Source of the DNA: Eubacteriales bacterium
GTDB lineage: Bacteria > Bacillota > Clostridia > Christensenellales > Aristaeellaceae
DNA: 64,000 bases
Assembly: GCA_028705775.1 (NCBI GenBank)
Contig: JAQWCW010000009.1
Span: forward strand, 1 to 64,000
Direction of reading: 5' to 3'
Positions 33,294 to 41,748 of the stretch are shown here, piece after piece (the first letter of the stretch is position 1; the number at the start of each line of letters is the position of its first letter). The notes under the pieces were generated by a model that did no database searches, was not told the origin of the DNA, and saw only the letters and a program-made list of their open reading frames with translations. The position numbers and the translations under genes are program-made.

Positions 33294-34427
33294 TCACGAA
33301 ACGCCCGCTCCGAGCGTCATCGAAGCCATAACCTGCGCAAGCAGCATAATGAACATCGCAAGCGTTCCAAGCTCCAATAAAAAGAGCATCGAAAGCACCT
33401 TCCCAAAGCCGTCCAGCATCTTTATCGGCGCTTCATCGGCAATCGGCTCAAGAAGCGCCGCCGAGGCAGTATAAAGCAATGCCGCTCCCGCCGTTTGAAG
33501 TATCGGCCCTATACATACGAGTAGCAGAAGGACTATTCCCATAACGCCGATTCCGTTCTTGATTAACAGGACAGAGCCGAGAATGGTTTCAAGCGTTTCC
33601 GAAAGCATTCCGCCTATTACCGGCACGAACTGGTCGATTGTATACTTAGCGCCGCGCAGCATTACGCCGTCCAGGGAAGCGCCGGTAAGCCCGCTGATAG
33701 CTGTAACGCCCATGAACACGGTTACTGCCATTCCGAGCGTCCATGCGGCGGCGTTCCTCAGCAGAGCGCACAGGCGCGTCAATGAAAAACGAGGACTCAC
33801 GCTTCCCGCAACCGAAAGCATTGCGGCTCCGCTTACGAGCGGAAGCGAAACGTGGGTTATAATCGCCGTCATGCTTCCGCACGCCGCAACCAAAGCGGGC
33901 TTCAGAAGCGAGGATGAGTTGACGGAGCCAACCGCGCTCATGATAGTCAGCATGACGGGGAAAATCGACTGCATACAGCTTGACAGGTTTCCTACTGTTT
34001 CATAACAAAGTGAAAGCATACCTGCAATATTTGACGACAGGATAAGCGAAGTTATGAAAAGGATTGTAAGGCGCACGGGAGTACGCATTCGCGTAAGCCT
34101 TCCGCTGTTTTCCGTTCCGGTAAGAAGCGAATAAAGGACAATCGGCGCAAGCGCGGAAAGAAGCGCTGCGGCGCTTCCTGAAATTGATGAAAATAAAAGC
34201 TCAAAGATTTTTGACAGAAGCGCATTTCCGTCAATCGTAAGCTCGCCCTTGGCTATTCCGATGAGCGTTTCGCCGAAATCCCTGTCAGGCATCAGCTCCT
34301 CGCTCCATTTTCTTGCCTCGTCAAGCTCCGCGTTTTCAATAACCGCCGAAAGAACCTCGTCGCTGCCCGCCATTGCTTGCGCGGGCAGAATCAGAAACAG
34401 AAGGATGACGGCAAGGAAGCGCTTCAT
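33294..34427 (-). CDS. spoIIIAE: Stage III sporulation protein AE
   Basis: Polytopic membrane protein of the SpoIIIA complex. The 377-residue product has a signal-like N-terminus (RFLAVILLFLILPAQAMAGS) and at least six membrane segments from about residue 80, including LSALAPIVLYSLLTG, LFITSLILSSNIAGMLSLCY and VMGIVLLLLVCIGPILQTAG, and the family motif TIDQFVPVIGGMLSETLETI. It overlaps spoIIIAD (ATGA). Confidence 0.95.
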   Translation of the reverse strand: MKRFLAVILLFLILPAQAMAGSDEVLSAVIENAELDEARKWSEELMPDRDFGETLIGIAKGELTIDGNALLSKIFELLFSSISGSAAALLSALAPIVLYSLLTGTENSGRLTRMRTPVRLTILFITSLILSSNIAGMLSLCYETVGNLSSCMQSIFPVMLTIMSAVGSVNSSSLLKPALVAACGSMTAIITHVSLPLVSGAAMLSVAGSVSPRFSLTRLCALLRNAAAWTLGMAVTVFMGVTAISGLTGASLDGVMLRGAKYTIDQFVPVIGGMLSETLETILGSVLLIKNGIGVMGIVLLLLVCIGPILQTAGAALLYTASAALLEPIADEAPIKMLDGFGKVLSMLFLLELGTLAMFIMLLAQVMASMTLGAGVS

Positions 34428-34810
34428 GCCATTTTCTCCGTTATAAGCGAAATCATCGACGCAATTACAGGCAGGGAAAGCGATATAAGGAGAGCCTTTC
34501 CGGCAAGCGTTACCTTTGATGCGAGAAGCGGAAGCCCTGCTTCCTCGCAGCTTTCAGCCGCGAACTCAACAATGTATGCGCTTCCGATTACCTTCAGGGT
34601 CAGCGCGATATGCTCGCCCTTTACTCCCGCGGATTTCATGACGGATGAAAACCAGCCGGCGATATTCAGATACTCCGAGGCGAACAGCATGAACAATATT
34701 GCGCCGCATGAAAAGGAAACAAGCAGGGCGAAAGACGGGCTGTGTTCCCTTGTGATTGTGCATAAAATAACCGCTGCAAGAGCAAACCCGCATACCTGAA
34801 AAGCGCTCAT
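34424..34810 (-). CDS. spoIIIAD: Stage III sporulation protein AD
   Basis: 128-residue membrane protein with four hydrophobic segments (FQVCGFALAAVILCTITRE, FALLVSFSCGAILFMLFAS, LTLKVIGSAYIVEFAAESCE and LISLSLPVIASMISLITEK). The pattern KVIGSAYIVEFAAESCEEAG is characteristic of the family. It starts on the last bases of spoIIIAC and ends on the first bases of spoIIIAE. Confidence 0.95.
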   Translation of the reverse strand: MSAFQVCGFALAAVILCTITREHSPSFALLVSFSCGAILFMLFASEYLNIAGWFSSVMKSAGVKGEHIALTLKVIGSAYIVEFAAESCEEAGLPLLASKVTLAGKALLISLSLPVIASMISLITEKMA

Positions 34811-35007
34811 CAGAAAAGCTGAAAGATTGAGCGGACAGAAGCAAACAAATCGCCTATCATCTCAATCACAAGGCACAAAGCAAGCACAAGACCGGCGATT
34901 GACACCAGCATTGCCATTTCCTCGCGCCCTGATTTTGTCAGAAGCTGATGAAGCACCGTAACCAGTATTCCGACGCCCGCGATTTTGAAAAGCACATCGA
35001 CCTGCAT
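34810..35007 (-). CDS. spoIIIAC: Stage III sporulation protein AC
   Basis: 65-residue protein with two membrane helices: VDVLFKIAGVGILVTVLHQL and ALCLVIEMIGDLFASVRSIF, separated by KSGREEMAMLVSIAG. Length and sequence match the family, distantly related to export-apparatus proteins. The ATG at 35007 has AGGAGAGA upstream. Confidence 0.95.
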   Translation of the reverse strand: MQVDVLFKIAGVGILVTVLHQLLTKSGREEMAMLVSIAGLVLALCLVIEMIGDLFASVRSIFQLF

Positions 35008-35019
35008 TTCTCATCTCTC

Positions 35020-35535
35020 CTATATCAAAAGAATTAAAAGCATAAGCCCGATGAGCATTCCGCCGCTCCTGATTAGCTTTGCGTCGCGCCTTCGCTTTTC
35101 CTCGGCAAACACGGCGAACTCGTTTATTCGGGGCATTTCTGCCAAAATAACGGCTGCCGATGACATCCGCGTCAGCTTTTCCTCATAGGATAACGCCCGC
35201 GCGACGCACTCGATTTCCTCCTTGGTAAGCAGTTTTTGTTTCTCATAGATTGCAGCGCAGGAGAGGTATGCGCTCTTTAAGCTTTCGTTTGGCGAATTGG
35301 AGAGCCTAAGCAGGATATCGCCAAGCAGCGTTTTCATCTGTTTTGAGTCAGTTGCAAACTCCGCAAGCGTTTTGCGCGTATCGCCTTCCGGCGCGATAAC
35401 GGACTTATGCAGGCTTGCGATAAGACGCGAATGCTCTGAAAGCAGCTTTGCCCTGTTCTCAAGCTTTCCGGACAAGGAAAAGCCGTACCACGAGCAGCAA
35501 AGCATACAGATTAGCGGCGGAAGAAGCGTCAGCAC
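35020..35535 (-). CDS. spoIIIAB: Stage III sporulation protein AB
   Basis: 171-residue protein with membrane helices at both ends (LTLLPPLICMLCCSWYGFSL and GGMLIGLMLLILLI) and a helical soluble part between them (REHSRLIAS-like helices, CVARALSYEEKLTRMSSAAV), the layout of SpoIIIAB, which resembles GspF/PilC-type membrane components. The open frame starts at an ATG at 35550, but the GTG at 35535 has GGAGG at the right distance and gives the family start; it overlaps the spoIIIAA stop. Confidence 0.9.
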   Translation of the reverse strand: MLTLLPPLICMLCCSWYGFSLSGKLENRAKLLSEHSRLIASLHKSVIAPEGDTRKTLAEFATDSKQMKTLLGDILLRLSNSPNESLKSAYLSCAAIYEKQKLLTKEEIECVARALSYEEKLTRMSSAAVILAEMPRINEFAVFAEEKRRRDAKLIRSGGMLIGLMLLILLI

Positions 35536-36425
35536 GGCCATTCCTCCCATGTAACGATTTCGCTCACCTGTCCGGTTTCCTTACCGGACAGCACTATCGC
35601 CGCGGAGAATATTCCCTGCTTCCACAGTCTGCCTATCACGGGGCGCGCGGTAAAGTCGGATAGCGTAGCGGCATGAGCCGTGCAGACAAGCGCTACTCCG
35701 CAGCGCGCAATATCGGTTATTGCTTCCGAATCCTCCTGCGACGCTATTTCATCCGTCAGTATCACGTCAGGCTGCATTGAGCGCAAAAGCCACCTCATCG
35801 CTCTTGATTTTCGGAGGCTGTCCACTACGTCGGCGCGAATCCCGACGGGCAGAAGCGGCGTTCCGTTTTCGCAAGCGGCAATCTCGCCCCGCTCGTCCGC
35901 TATTCCGGTATGCAGGTGGTACTTATCGCTCAAAGCCTCCGAAGCGGCGCGAAGCAGCGTTGTTTTTCCTGAGCCGGGCGCGCCGAGAATTATGACAGAG
36001 CAGGGTTTCCCTCCGCTCATAAGCGCATCCGAAACCTGCCTCGGAAGCCCTGCCCGCGGCTTTGCGATGCGTATGCAGACGCTGGAAACATCAAGGAGCG
36101 TTTCGCGCTTTTCGTCATCGGTTTCCACATGACCGCAGACTCCGACGCGATGACCGCCGCTCATGGTGAAATATCCTTGCGAAAGCGAGCGCTGCCTCGC
36201 ATACAGCGCATGGCCGCATAATGAGTGTATAACGCGCAGAAGCTCATCCGGGTATATTCTTTCCGCAAGCAGAATCTCTTTTCCGTAAACGCATATATAC
36301 GCCCGTCCGCCGGTCGAAATCCTTATTTCGGTTGCTCCGGCAGCCTCGCTTTCGCTTATACCGAGCAGCCTTGCCTGCGCCCGTTCCGGAAGCGACTGCG
36401 CTATCAAAAGCCTGAAATCGTCCAT
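35529..36425 (-). CDS. spoIIIAA: Stage III sporulation protein AA (secretion-type ATPase)
   Basis: Cytoplasmic ATPase of the SpoIIIA channel, related to AAA+/secretion ATPases. The 298-residue product has GHRVGVCGHVETDDEKRETL and SSVCIRIAKPRAGLP, then Walker A ILGAPGSGKTTLLRAASEAL, GIADERGEIAACENG, Walker B PDVILTDEIASQEDSEAI and the sensor region VALVCTAHAATLSDF. First gene of spoIIIAA-AH, 12 bases after the L,D-transpeptidase gene. Confidence 0.95.
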   Translation of the reverse strand: MDDFRLLIAQSLPERAQARLLGISESEAAGATEIRISTGGRAYICVYGKEILLAERIYPDELLRVIHSLCGHALYARQRSLSQGYFTMSGGHRVGVCGHVETDDEKRETLLDVSSVCIRIAKPRAGLPRQVSDALMSGGKPCSVIILGAPGSGKTTLLRAASEALSDKYHLHTGIADERGEIAACENGTPLLPVGIRADVVDSLRKSRAMRWLLRSMQPDVILTDEIASQEDSEAITDIARCGVALVCTAHAATLSDFTARPVIGRLWKQGIFSAAIVLSGKETGQVSEIVTWEEWPC

Positions 36426-36437
36426 TCTATGCCCCCG

Positions 36438-37127
36438 TCATTCATAAAGAATCAGCCCAAGCCGCTTCATGAGCAGAACTCCGCATACGCCGTCCTCGTA
36501 AAGACCGAATTCCTTCTGCGCTTTTCTTACTGCCAAGGCGGTGTAATTCCCGTACACTCCGTCCGGATGACCCGAAAGATACCCGCCGAGGATAAGGCGC
36601 TGCTGGAGCGCTTTGACATGGCTTCCCCTGTCGCCGGAGCGCATTTCGCGGTAGCCATAGTCCAACAAGCCGTATGCTCCGCCCATAATGACTACCTTTG
36701 AGCCGTTCGGAACCATCTTGTATACTTCTTCCGCGTCGTTGTTCTTGAGCCTTATACAGCCGTGCGACGCGTTATAGCCAATGCTTTCGGGCTTATTCGT
36801 CCCGTGAATTCCGTACTGCCCCCACGGAACGCTCAAACCCAGAAAGCAGGTTCCGAAACCGCTCATTTCTCCCGAAAAGCGGCTGTTTACTAAAAATATA
36901 CCAATCGGCGTAGGAGTGTCATATTTGCCGGTCGCAATAGTGCAAATCTTCTTTGCAATTCCATTTTTATATACGGAAAGCCGTTTCAAATCAATATCCA
37001 CGAATACGACCGTTTCTTCATTTGCAAAGCTTGAAACGCTCTTAGCGCCGCCGTACGGCTTTATGGCAATAAGAAACGCGAGGATGAAAACCGCATATAA
37101 GGCTTTTATAATCCCGCGCTGTTTCAT
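36438..37127 (-). CDS. L,D-transpeptidase with C-terminal peptidoglycan-binding domain
   Basis: 229-residue exported or anchored cell-wall enzyme: an N-terminal membrane segment (IIKALYAVFILAFLIAI), a YkuD domain (about 40-150) with the active-site signature HGTNKPESIGYNASHGCIRL, including the catalytic Cys in SHGCIRL, then a PG_binding_1 domain (SGDRGSHVKALQQRLILGGY, DGVYGNYTALAVRKAQKEFG). It makes 3-3 or protein cross-links in peptidoglycan. It is the first gene of a unit that continues into spoIIIA with a 12-base gap, behind a sigma-E-like promoter, so a role in spore cortex or engulfment is inferred. The ATG at 37127 has TGGAGGAG. Confidence 0.93.
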   Translation of the reverse strand: MKQRGIIKALYAVFILAFLIAIKPYGGAKSVSSFANEETVVFVDIDLKRLSVYKNGIAKKICTIATGKYDTPTPIGIFLVNSRFSGEMSGFGTCFLGLSVPWGQYGIHGTNKPESIGYNASHGCIRLKNNDAEEVYKMVPNGSKVVIMGGAYGLLDYGYREMRSGDRGSHVKALQQRLILGGYLSGHPDGVYGNYTALAVRKAQKEFGLYEDGVCGVLLMKRLGLILYE

Positions 37128-37139
37128 ACTCCTCCAAAC

Positions 37140-37175
37140 AAAAAAGCAGACCGCTGCGCTACTGCGCCGCGGTCT
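37140..37175 (-). terminator. Intrinsic terminator of the desulfurase-thiI operon
   Basis: Minus-strand RNA: AGACCGC-G-GCGC loop AGTA GCGC-A-GCGGTCT (one G/A mismatch) at 37175-37148, followed two bases later by six T at 37145-37140. Confidence 0.85.
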
Positions 37176-37202
37176 ACTCTATGCTTGCCCTCTTGATGAT
37201 AT
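37176..37202 (-). promoter_or_regulatory. Sigma-E-like promoter for the L,D-transpeptidase-spoIIIA unit
   Basis: Minus strand: -35 ATATC (37198-37202), 14-base spacer, -10 CATAGAGT (37176-37183), compared with the known sigma-E pattern ATATT-N14-CATACAnT. Predicted start near 37169, inside the 5' arm of the thiI terminator, so transcripts from this promoter would lack part of that stem. In Bacillus spoIIIA is under sigma-E. No sigma-A-like alternative is seen in this gap. Confidence 0.5.
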
Positions 37203-37211
37203 TACAGATTA

Positions 37212-38357
37212 TCAGGTTTCGATAACCTCCACGCCGTCAATTGCCGCCTGAATCAGCGCCTCGCTGTCCAGTTTTTCTTCGCATTCCAGAATCTTTTCGA
37301 GCTTGGGATGCGTTGCCGGATGCCTTGGAGTGAATACGGTGCAGCAATCCTCAAACGGCAGGCTGCTCGTTTCAAAGGTTCCGATTTTAACGGCAATATC
37401 AATTATCTCCTGCTTGTCAAAGCCAATCAGCGGTCTGAATACAGGCAGGGAGCATACGGCGTTTGTTGTCTGGAGCGCATAGATTGTCTGGCTTGCGACC
37501 TGACCGATACTTTCGCCGGTGATAAGCGCCTGACTTCCGTTTTTTTGCGCTATTCTGTCAGCGATTCTCATCATATATCTGCGCATCAGAATCGTCGTGT
37601 ATTCATCCATGCATTTCTCATGTATCTGCATCTGAATATCGGTAAACGGCACGATATGGACGCGAACGCCGCAGCAGCTTTCGCTGATTATTTTAGCCAA
37701 ATCAATTACCTTCTGCTTTGCGCGCTCGCTGGTATACGGGAAGGAATAAAAATGAACCGCGTCAATCTTTACCCCGCGCTTTGCAATCATCCATCCGGCA
37801 ACGGGGCTGTCGATTCCGCCGGAAAGGAGCAGCGTCGCTCTGCCGTTCGTGCCGACGGGCATTCCGCCGTATGCGGGAATGTTTTTCAAATACAGCAGCG
37901 CGCTGTCGCGTATTTCGACATTCAACACGTTCTGCGGTTTCTTGACGTCAACCTTGAGCTGCGGATGCTCCATCAGTATTCTCTCGCCGAGCTGCGCGTT
38001 GATTTCAGGGCTGTCAATAGGATAATGCTTGTCGCTTCTGCGGGCAAGCACCTTGAAGGTTCCGCTTACGCCGTCCATCATGCGGCTCGCGGTTTCCTTT
38101 ATCTTCTCAAAATCGTCCTTTTCCATTTCGATTGCGGGGCTTACGGAATGTACGCCGAACACGCGGGTTACGCGCCTTACGCACTCGTCCATATCCTTAA
38201 CGTCTATCATGTAAATGCGGCTGTCCGAAAGATAAACCTCGCCGCAGACATCCTTGACTCTTTCGCGGATGCGGCGCATGAGCATCTTCATGAAAAACGG
38301 TCTGTTAAGCCCTTTGAGATAAATTTCCCCGAATTTTGCAAGCAATACCTCGCGCAT
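37212..38357 (-). CDS. thiI: tRNA 4-thiouridine synthase ThiI
   Basis: ATP-dependent sulfur transfer to U8 of tRNA. The 381-residue protein has a THUMP domain in the N-terminal half and the PP-loop LLLSGGIDSPVAGWMIAKRG near residue 175, followed by FYSFPYTSERAKQKV. It lacks the C-terminal rhodanese domain, as is normal in Firmicutes, where the neighbouring cysteine desulfurase delivers sulfur directly. It lies 5 bases after that desulfurase gene; the ATG has AAAGGAGAT. Confidence 0.97.
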   Translation of the reverse strand: MREVLLAKFGEIYLKGLNRPFFMKMLMRRIRERVKDVCGEVYLSDSRIYMIDVKDMDECVRRVTRVFGVHSVSPAIEMEKDDFEKIKETASRMMDGVSGTFKVLARRSDKHYPIDSPEINAQLGERILMEHPQLKVDVKKPQNVLNVEIRDSALLYLKNIPAYGGMPVGTNGRATLLLSGGIDSPVAGWMIAKRGVKIDAVHFYSFPYTSERAKQKVIDLAKIISESCCGVRVHIVPFTDIQMQIHEKCMDEYTTILMRRYMMRIADRIAQKNGSQALITGESIGQVASQTIYALQTTNAVCSLPVFRPLIGFDKQEIIDIAVKIGTFETSSLPFEDCCTVFTPRHPATHPKLEKILECEEKLDSEALIQAAIDGVEVIET

Positions 38358-38362
38358 ATGTA

Positions 38363-39517
38363 CTATCTCCTTTGATAACGCTTGAGCAGCTCATAGTTTC
38401 TTTTTACCGCGTCTGCCGTAATTTCGCATTCGTCAATTGTGTTAAGCCTTCCGAAGCTGAAACGAATCGAGCTTGACGCCATTTCCGCGCTAAGCCCCAT
38501 TGCGACAAGGGTTTCAGATGGCTTTCGCGCGTGCGCGGAGCACGCCGAGCCCATTGAAACGTAAATTTCTTCGCCCTCAAGGGCGTGAAGAAGCGTTTCG
38601 GAGCGAACGGAAGGGAAAGCTATGTTCAGGATATGAGGCGCGGCGGCGGGTGATTCAATGTCCTCGCCGTTAAGCCTTGCCTCCGGAACGCCGCTTGATA
38701 TAAGCTCAAACAGCCTTTTCTTTATTCCGAGAAGCCTTGAATGCATTCCCGCGTCCGCAAGCATTTCCTTAATCGCTTCGCCCATTCCGATAATTCCGGA
38801 CGTGTTCTCCGTTCCGGAGCGCCTGTCCTTCTCCTGCCCGCCGCCAACCTGCCGCGGCGCGCATCTTACGCCCTCTGCAATAACAAGCGCGCCCTCGCCC
38901 TTAGGTCCGTGAAGCTTATGGCTGCTGAGAGCGTAGCTTGCCCTCGGAAACGCCTTGAGGCTTATCGGGCTTCTGAGATAGCCCTGAACTCCGTCAATGT
39001 GCAAAACAGCTTCCGGCGACAGCCTGCTCCTCAGCTTTTCGATTTCGTCAATGGGCTGAACTGTGCCGGTTTCGTTGTTCACCTGCATTACGCATATCAG
39101 CAGAACGCTTTCGTCAAGCATCTTTTCGAGCGCAGTCAAGTCAACCATGCCCGCAGAGTCAACTGGTATCTGCTCCGCTTTATGCGAGAAGAATTCCGCG
39201 TCCTTACAAGCCGCCTTTACAGCCGGATGCTCCACTGCGCTGTAAAGAATCCTTCCGGGCTTTCTTGCCGCGCGGCTGATGCCCAATACAGCCAAGTTGT
39301 CGCTCTCCGTGCCGCCTGACGTAAATATGACCCGTTCCGCTTTCACGGAAAGGGTCGAGGCGATTAAACGCCTTACTTCGTTAAGCTCGTTTTCGACATT
39401 CAAAGCCGGCGAATACGCGGCGCTCGGATTGAAAAAGCCGTCGCGAAGCGCGCGCTGCATTGCGCTGATAACGCCGTCTGTCGGCTGCGTTGTCGCGCTG
39501 TTATCGAAGTAAATCAC
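38363..39517 (-). CDS. Cysteine desulfurase (NifS/IscS type, partner of ThiI)
   Basis: PLP enzyme that releases sulfur from cysteine as a persulfide. The 384-residue protein starts MIYFDNSATTQPTDGVISAM and has the PLP lysine in LSSHKLHGPKGEGALVI, QVGGGQEKDRRSGTENTSGI, and the persulfide-carrying Cys in SMGSACSAHARKPSETLVAM. Direct adjacency to thiI suggests that it serves tRNA thiolation, like the Bacillus NifZ-ThiI pair. The GTG start at 39517 overlaps the TGA of the upstream gene. Confidence 0.95.
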   Translation of the reverse strand: MIYFDNSATTQPTDGVISAMQRALRDGFFNPSAAYSPALNVENELNEVRRLIASTLSVKAERVIFTSGGTESDNLAVLGISRAARKPGRILYSAVEHPAVKAACKDAEFFSHKAEQIPVDSAGMVDLTALEKMLDESVLLICVMQVNNETGTVQPIDEIEKLRSRLSPEAVLHIDGVQGYLRSPISLKAFPRASYALSSHKLHGPKGEGALVIAEGVRCAPRQVGGGQEKDRRSGTENTSGIIGMGEAIKEMLADAGMHSRLLGIKKRLFELISSGVPEARLNGEDIESPAAAPHILNIAFPSVRSETLLHALEGEEIYVSMGSACSAHARKPSETLVAMGLSAEMASSSIRFSFGRLNTIDECEITADAVKRNYELLKRYQRR

Positions 39518-40059
39518 TCCTGAAATGCCCCCCGCGCGGCGTACTGCTTAATCATAGTTACCATTTCATCGGACGGCTCGCAGACAATCATTCTCTTATT
39601 GCCGTCCTTGTTGAAATAGAAGTAGAAAAGCTTGGAATCCCTGTTGAGGAACCAGTTGCTTCTCGTCATCGGCTTCATCGACATAAAGCGTGGGAACTGC
39701 TTTCCGTCCACAAATCCCATTGCTTCAACGTTTTTGACCTTCATCGAGCCGAGATTTTTACGGCGCGAGTTGTTGAGTACGCGCGCAAAATCCAAATCGC
39801 CGTTCGTGAAGGTGTACTCATACTCCATTTTGAGATAGTCCTTGCGCAGATAGATAAGCGCAGCAAGACCGCCGCAAACAAGGAAAAGCACGAGGGGAGG
39901 CCACGAAAACGCGCCCATCGAGATTGACGAAAAGAGCTGCGAGAGCATCATAAACGCGACTACCGCCATAATATACATCATCACGTTCACCAGAATAAAC
40001 GCAACATCGTCAATTGTCCTGCCGCGCTTAACAACAATTTCTTCCTTAAAATGATCCAT
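39514..40059 (-). CDS. Conserved membrane protein, unknown function
   Basis: 181-residue protein: N-terminal VVKRGRTIDDVAFILVNVMM, two membrane helices (VAFILVNVMMYIMAVVAFMM and WPPLVLFLVCGGLAALIYL), then a soluble PH-like beta-rich domain (MEYEYTFTNGDLDFARVLNN, KVKNVEAMGFVDGKQFP, DSKLFYFYFNKDGNKRMIVC). This recalls the DUF6106 group of Clostridia, from memory only. It is the first gene of a unit with the desulfurase and thiI, and overlaps the desulfurase start by 4 bases. No function is evident. Confidence 0.8.
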   Translation of the reverse strand: MDHFKEEIVVKRGRTIDDVAFILVNVMMYIMAVVAFMMLSQLFSSISMGAFSWPPLVLFLVCGGLAALIYLRKDYLKMEYEYTFTNGDLDFARVLNNSRRKNLGSMKVKNVEAMGFVDGKQFPRFMSMKPMTRSNWFLNRDSKLFYFYFNKDGNKRMIVCEPSDEMVTMIKQYAARGAFQE

Positions 40060-40091
40060 AACGCTCCTCCTTGTTCGATTACACTCCGCTT

Positions 40092-40120
40092 ATTATAGCA
40101 TTCGCCAAACTCCGCGGCAA
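40092..40120 (-). promoter_or_regulatory. Promoter for membrane protein-desulfurase-thiI operon
   Basis: Minus strand: -35 TTGCCG (40115-40120), 17-base spacer, perfect -10 TATAAT (40092-40097), 32 bases before the start codon at 40059. Confidence 0.75.
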
Positions 40121-40137
40121 TAGAAAAGATGATAAAT

Positions 40138-40590
40138 TTACAAAGCGTACATAAGAACGCCTATTACTATTCCGCAAACGAAGCCGCCGAGCACCTCTAG
40201 CGGAGTATGACCTACGATTTCCTTGAGCTGCTCCTGAGAAAGCGGCTTACCTTCAAAAACGAATTCGCGCATAATCTGGTTAAGCATAACCGCCTGCTTG
40301 CCGGTTTCGCGCCTTACCCCCGCCGCGTCGTACATGACTATTGAAGTGAAAGCGACGCAGACGGCGAACAGCGCGCTGTCAAACCCGACGGTTGAGCCGA
40401 TGCCGAAGCAAACCGCAACGCACATCGAAGTATGGCTTGAAGGCATTCCACCCGAGCCAAAGAAATGCTTGAGCGAAAGCCGCCTTTCAATAAGGCTGTA
40501 TATGACGACCTTGAGCGCCTGCGCGCCGAACCAGCCGAAAAGAGCTGTATAAAGCAGCTTATTGCTGAATATTCCAAGGAAATCATTCAT
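40138..40590 (-). CDS. Divergent PAP2 (DUF212) family membrane protein
   Basis: 150-residue polytopic protein with SLKHFFGSGGMPSSHTSMCV, which holds the GGMPSSHTS motif of the divergent PAP2 family, then VMYDAAGVRRETGKQAVMLN and GHTPLEVLGGFVCGIVIGVL. Related proteins include acid phosphatase/vanadium-dependent haloperoxidase-like enzymes and may act on isoprenoid phosphates. The open frame extends to 40674, but the ATG at 40590 has GAGGAGCG upstream and avoids overlapping ispA. Position behind ispA supports a role with polyprenyl phosphates (inference). Confidence 0.9.
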   Translation of the reverse strand: MNDFLGIFSNKLLYTALFGWFGAQALKVVIYSLIERRLSLKHFFGSGGMPSSHTSMCVAVCFGIGSTVGFDSALFAVCVAFTSIVMYDAAGVRRETGKQAVMLNQIMREFVFEGKPLSQEQLKEIVGHTPLEVLGGFVCGIVIGVLMYAL

Positions 40591-40603
40591 CGTCAATCGC
40601 TCC

Positions 40604-41512
40604 TCAACGCATACGGGATAAGGAATAATTCGCAAGCTCCGTAAAGAAATCCGCCTTTTCGCCATAGGGCGCAAGCGCGTTTACCGCGTCCTGAGTAAAC
40701 TCCTCCGCTGCCTTTTTCGCTCCCGAAAGCCCGTAGAGCGAGACGGCTGTAAGCTTTCCATGCTCCGCGTCGGAGCCTATCGGCTTTCCAAGCTCCTGCT
40801 GATTCCCGATTACGTCAAGGCAGTCGTCAATCACCTGAAAGGCATGACCGAGCCCCGCGCCGTATTTCTCAAAATCCGAAAGAATTGCGCCGCTCGCTCC
40901 GCCGAGCAAGAGACCGGCAAGGATTGGCGCCGTAATCAAATCCGCCGTCTTTTTTTGCTGGAGATAGAACAGCCTTCCGGCTTCCGGCTGCCTGTCCTCG
41001 CTCTCCAAATCAATAACCTGCCCGCCTATCATTCCGCCGATTCCCGCGCGAAGTGAAATTTCCTTCATTGCGCGAATTGCGTTTTCAGGCTTTATTTCGC
41101 CGTTTGCCGCTGCAGAAAGCATGGTTTCAAAAGCGGCGCTCTGCAATCCGTCGCCTGCCAGAATGGCCATTCCGTCGCCGAAAACTATATGATTGCTCGG
41201 CTTGCCGCGCCTAAGGTCATCGTCGTCCATAGCCGGAAGGTCGTCATGGATTAGGCTGTAAGTGTGAATCATTTCAACGGCAGCGGCATACGGGAGCGCA
41301 GCCATGAGCGGAACAGACATGAAATCCGCGGCAGCCATTAGCAGAACGGGGCGCATACGCTTCCCGCCTGCCAAAAGACTGTAACGCATTGCTTTTGCAA
41401 GCGTCAGCGGCGGCGCATCTGTCTTTGGAAGCTCCTCCGCGTCGTCCCACAGCTTTTCAATATAATCGTCAACAAGCGCAAGATACTCGTCATACTGCTT
41501 TTCGTAAATCAT
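40604..41512 (-). CDS. ispA: Short-chain polyprenyl (farnesyl) diphosphate synthase
   Basis: Condenses IPP with allylic diphosphates to make farnesyl or geranylgeranyl diphosphate. The 302-residue protein has the first Asp-rich motif in LIHDDLPAMDDDDLRRGKPS and the second in FQVIDDCLDVIGNQQELGKP, plus GGKRMRPVLL. The order xseA-xseB-ispA is common in bacteria. ATGA overlap with xseB. Confidence 0.96.
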   Translation of the reverse strand: MIYEKQYDEYLALVDDYIEKLWDDAEELPKTDAPPLTLAKAMRYSLLAGGKRMRPVLLMAAADFMSVPLMAALPYAAAVEMIHTYSLIHDDLPAMDDDDLRRGKPSNHIVFGDGMAILAGDGLQSAAFETMLSAAANGEIKPENAIRAMKEISLRAGIGGMIGGQVIDLESEDRQPEAGRLFYLQQKKTADLITAPILAGLLLGGASGAILSDFEKYGAGLGHAFQVIDDCLDVIGNQQELGKPIGSDAEHGKLTAVSLYGLSGAKKAAEEFTQDAVNALAPYGEKADFFTELANYSLSRMR

Positions 41513-41748
41513 TCCCGTTCATCCTCTGCTTCAGCGCTCTCAATTTCGTTTTTGCCGTTCTCGCTTCTGAGTATTTCAATACGGCGTTTTCCGCTTTCAA
41601 GCATCTCGTTGAGCTGCTTTTCAAGCTTTACGCCTTTCTCGTAGTAAATGAGCGTGTCCTCCAATGAAAGCTCGCCCTTCTCCATTGTTTCCACAAGCCC
41701 GCTGAGCATTTCAAGCCCTTCTTCAAAGCCTGGCTTTTTCGCTGCCAT
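41509..41748 (-). CDS. xseB: Exodeoxyribonuclease VII small subunit
   Basis: 79-residue protein with [20 protein letters not shown] and the SLEDTLIYYEKGVKLEKQLN helix, the family core; it ends in an acidic tail (IESAEAEDERE). The open frame extends to 41796, but the ATG at 41748 gives the family start; it overlaps the end of xseA by about 26 bases. Confidence 0.95.
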   Translation of the reverse strand: MAAKKPGFEEGLEMLSGLVETMEKGELSLEDTLIYYEKGVKLEKQLNEMLESGKRRIEILRSENGKNEIESAEAEDERE

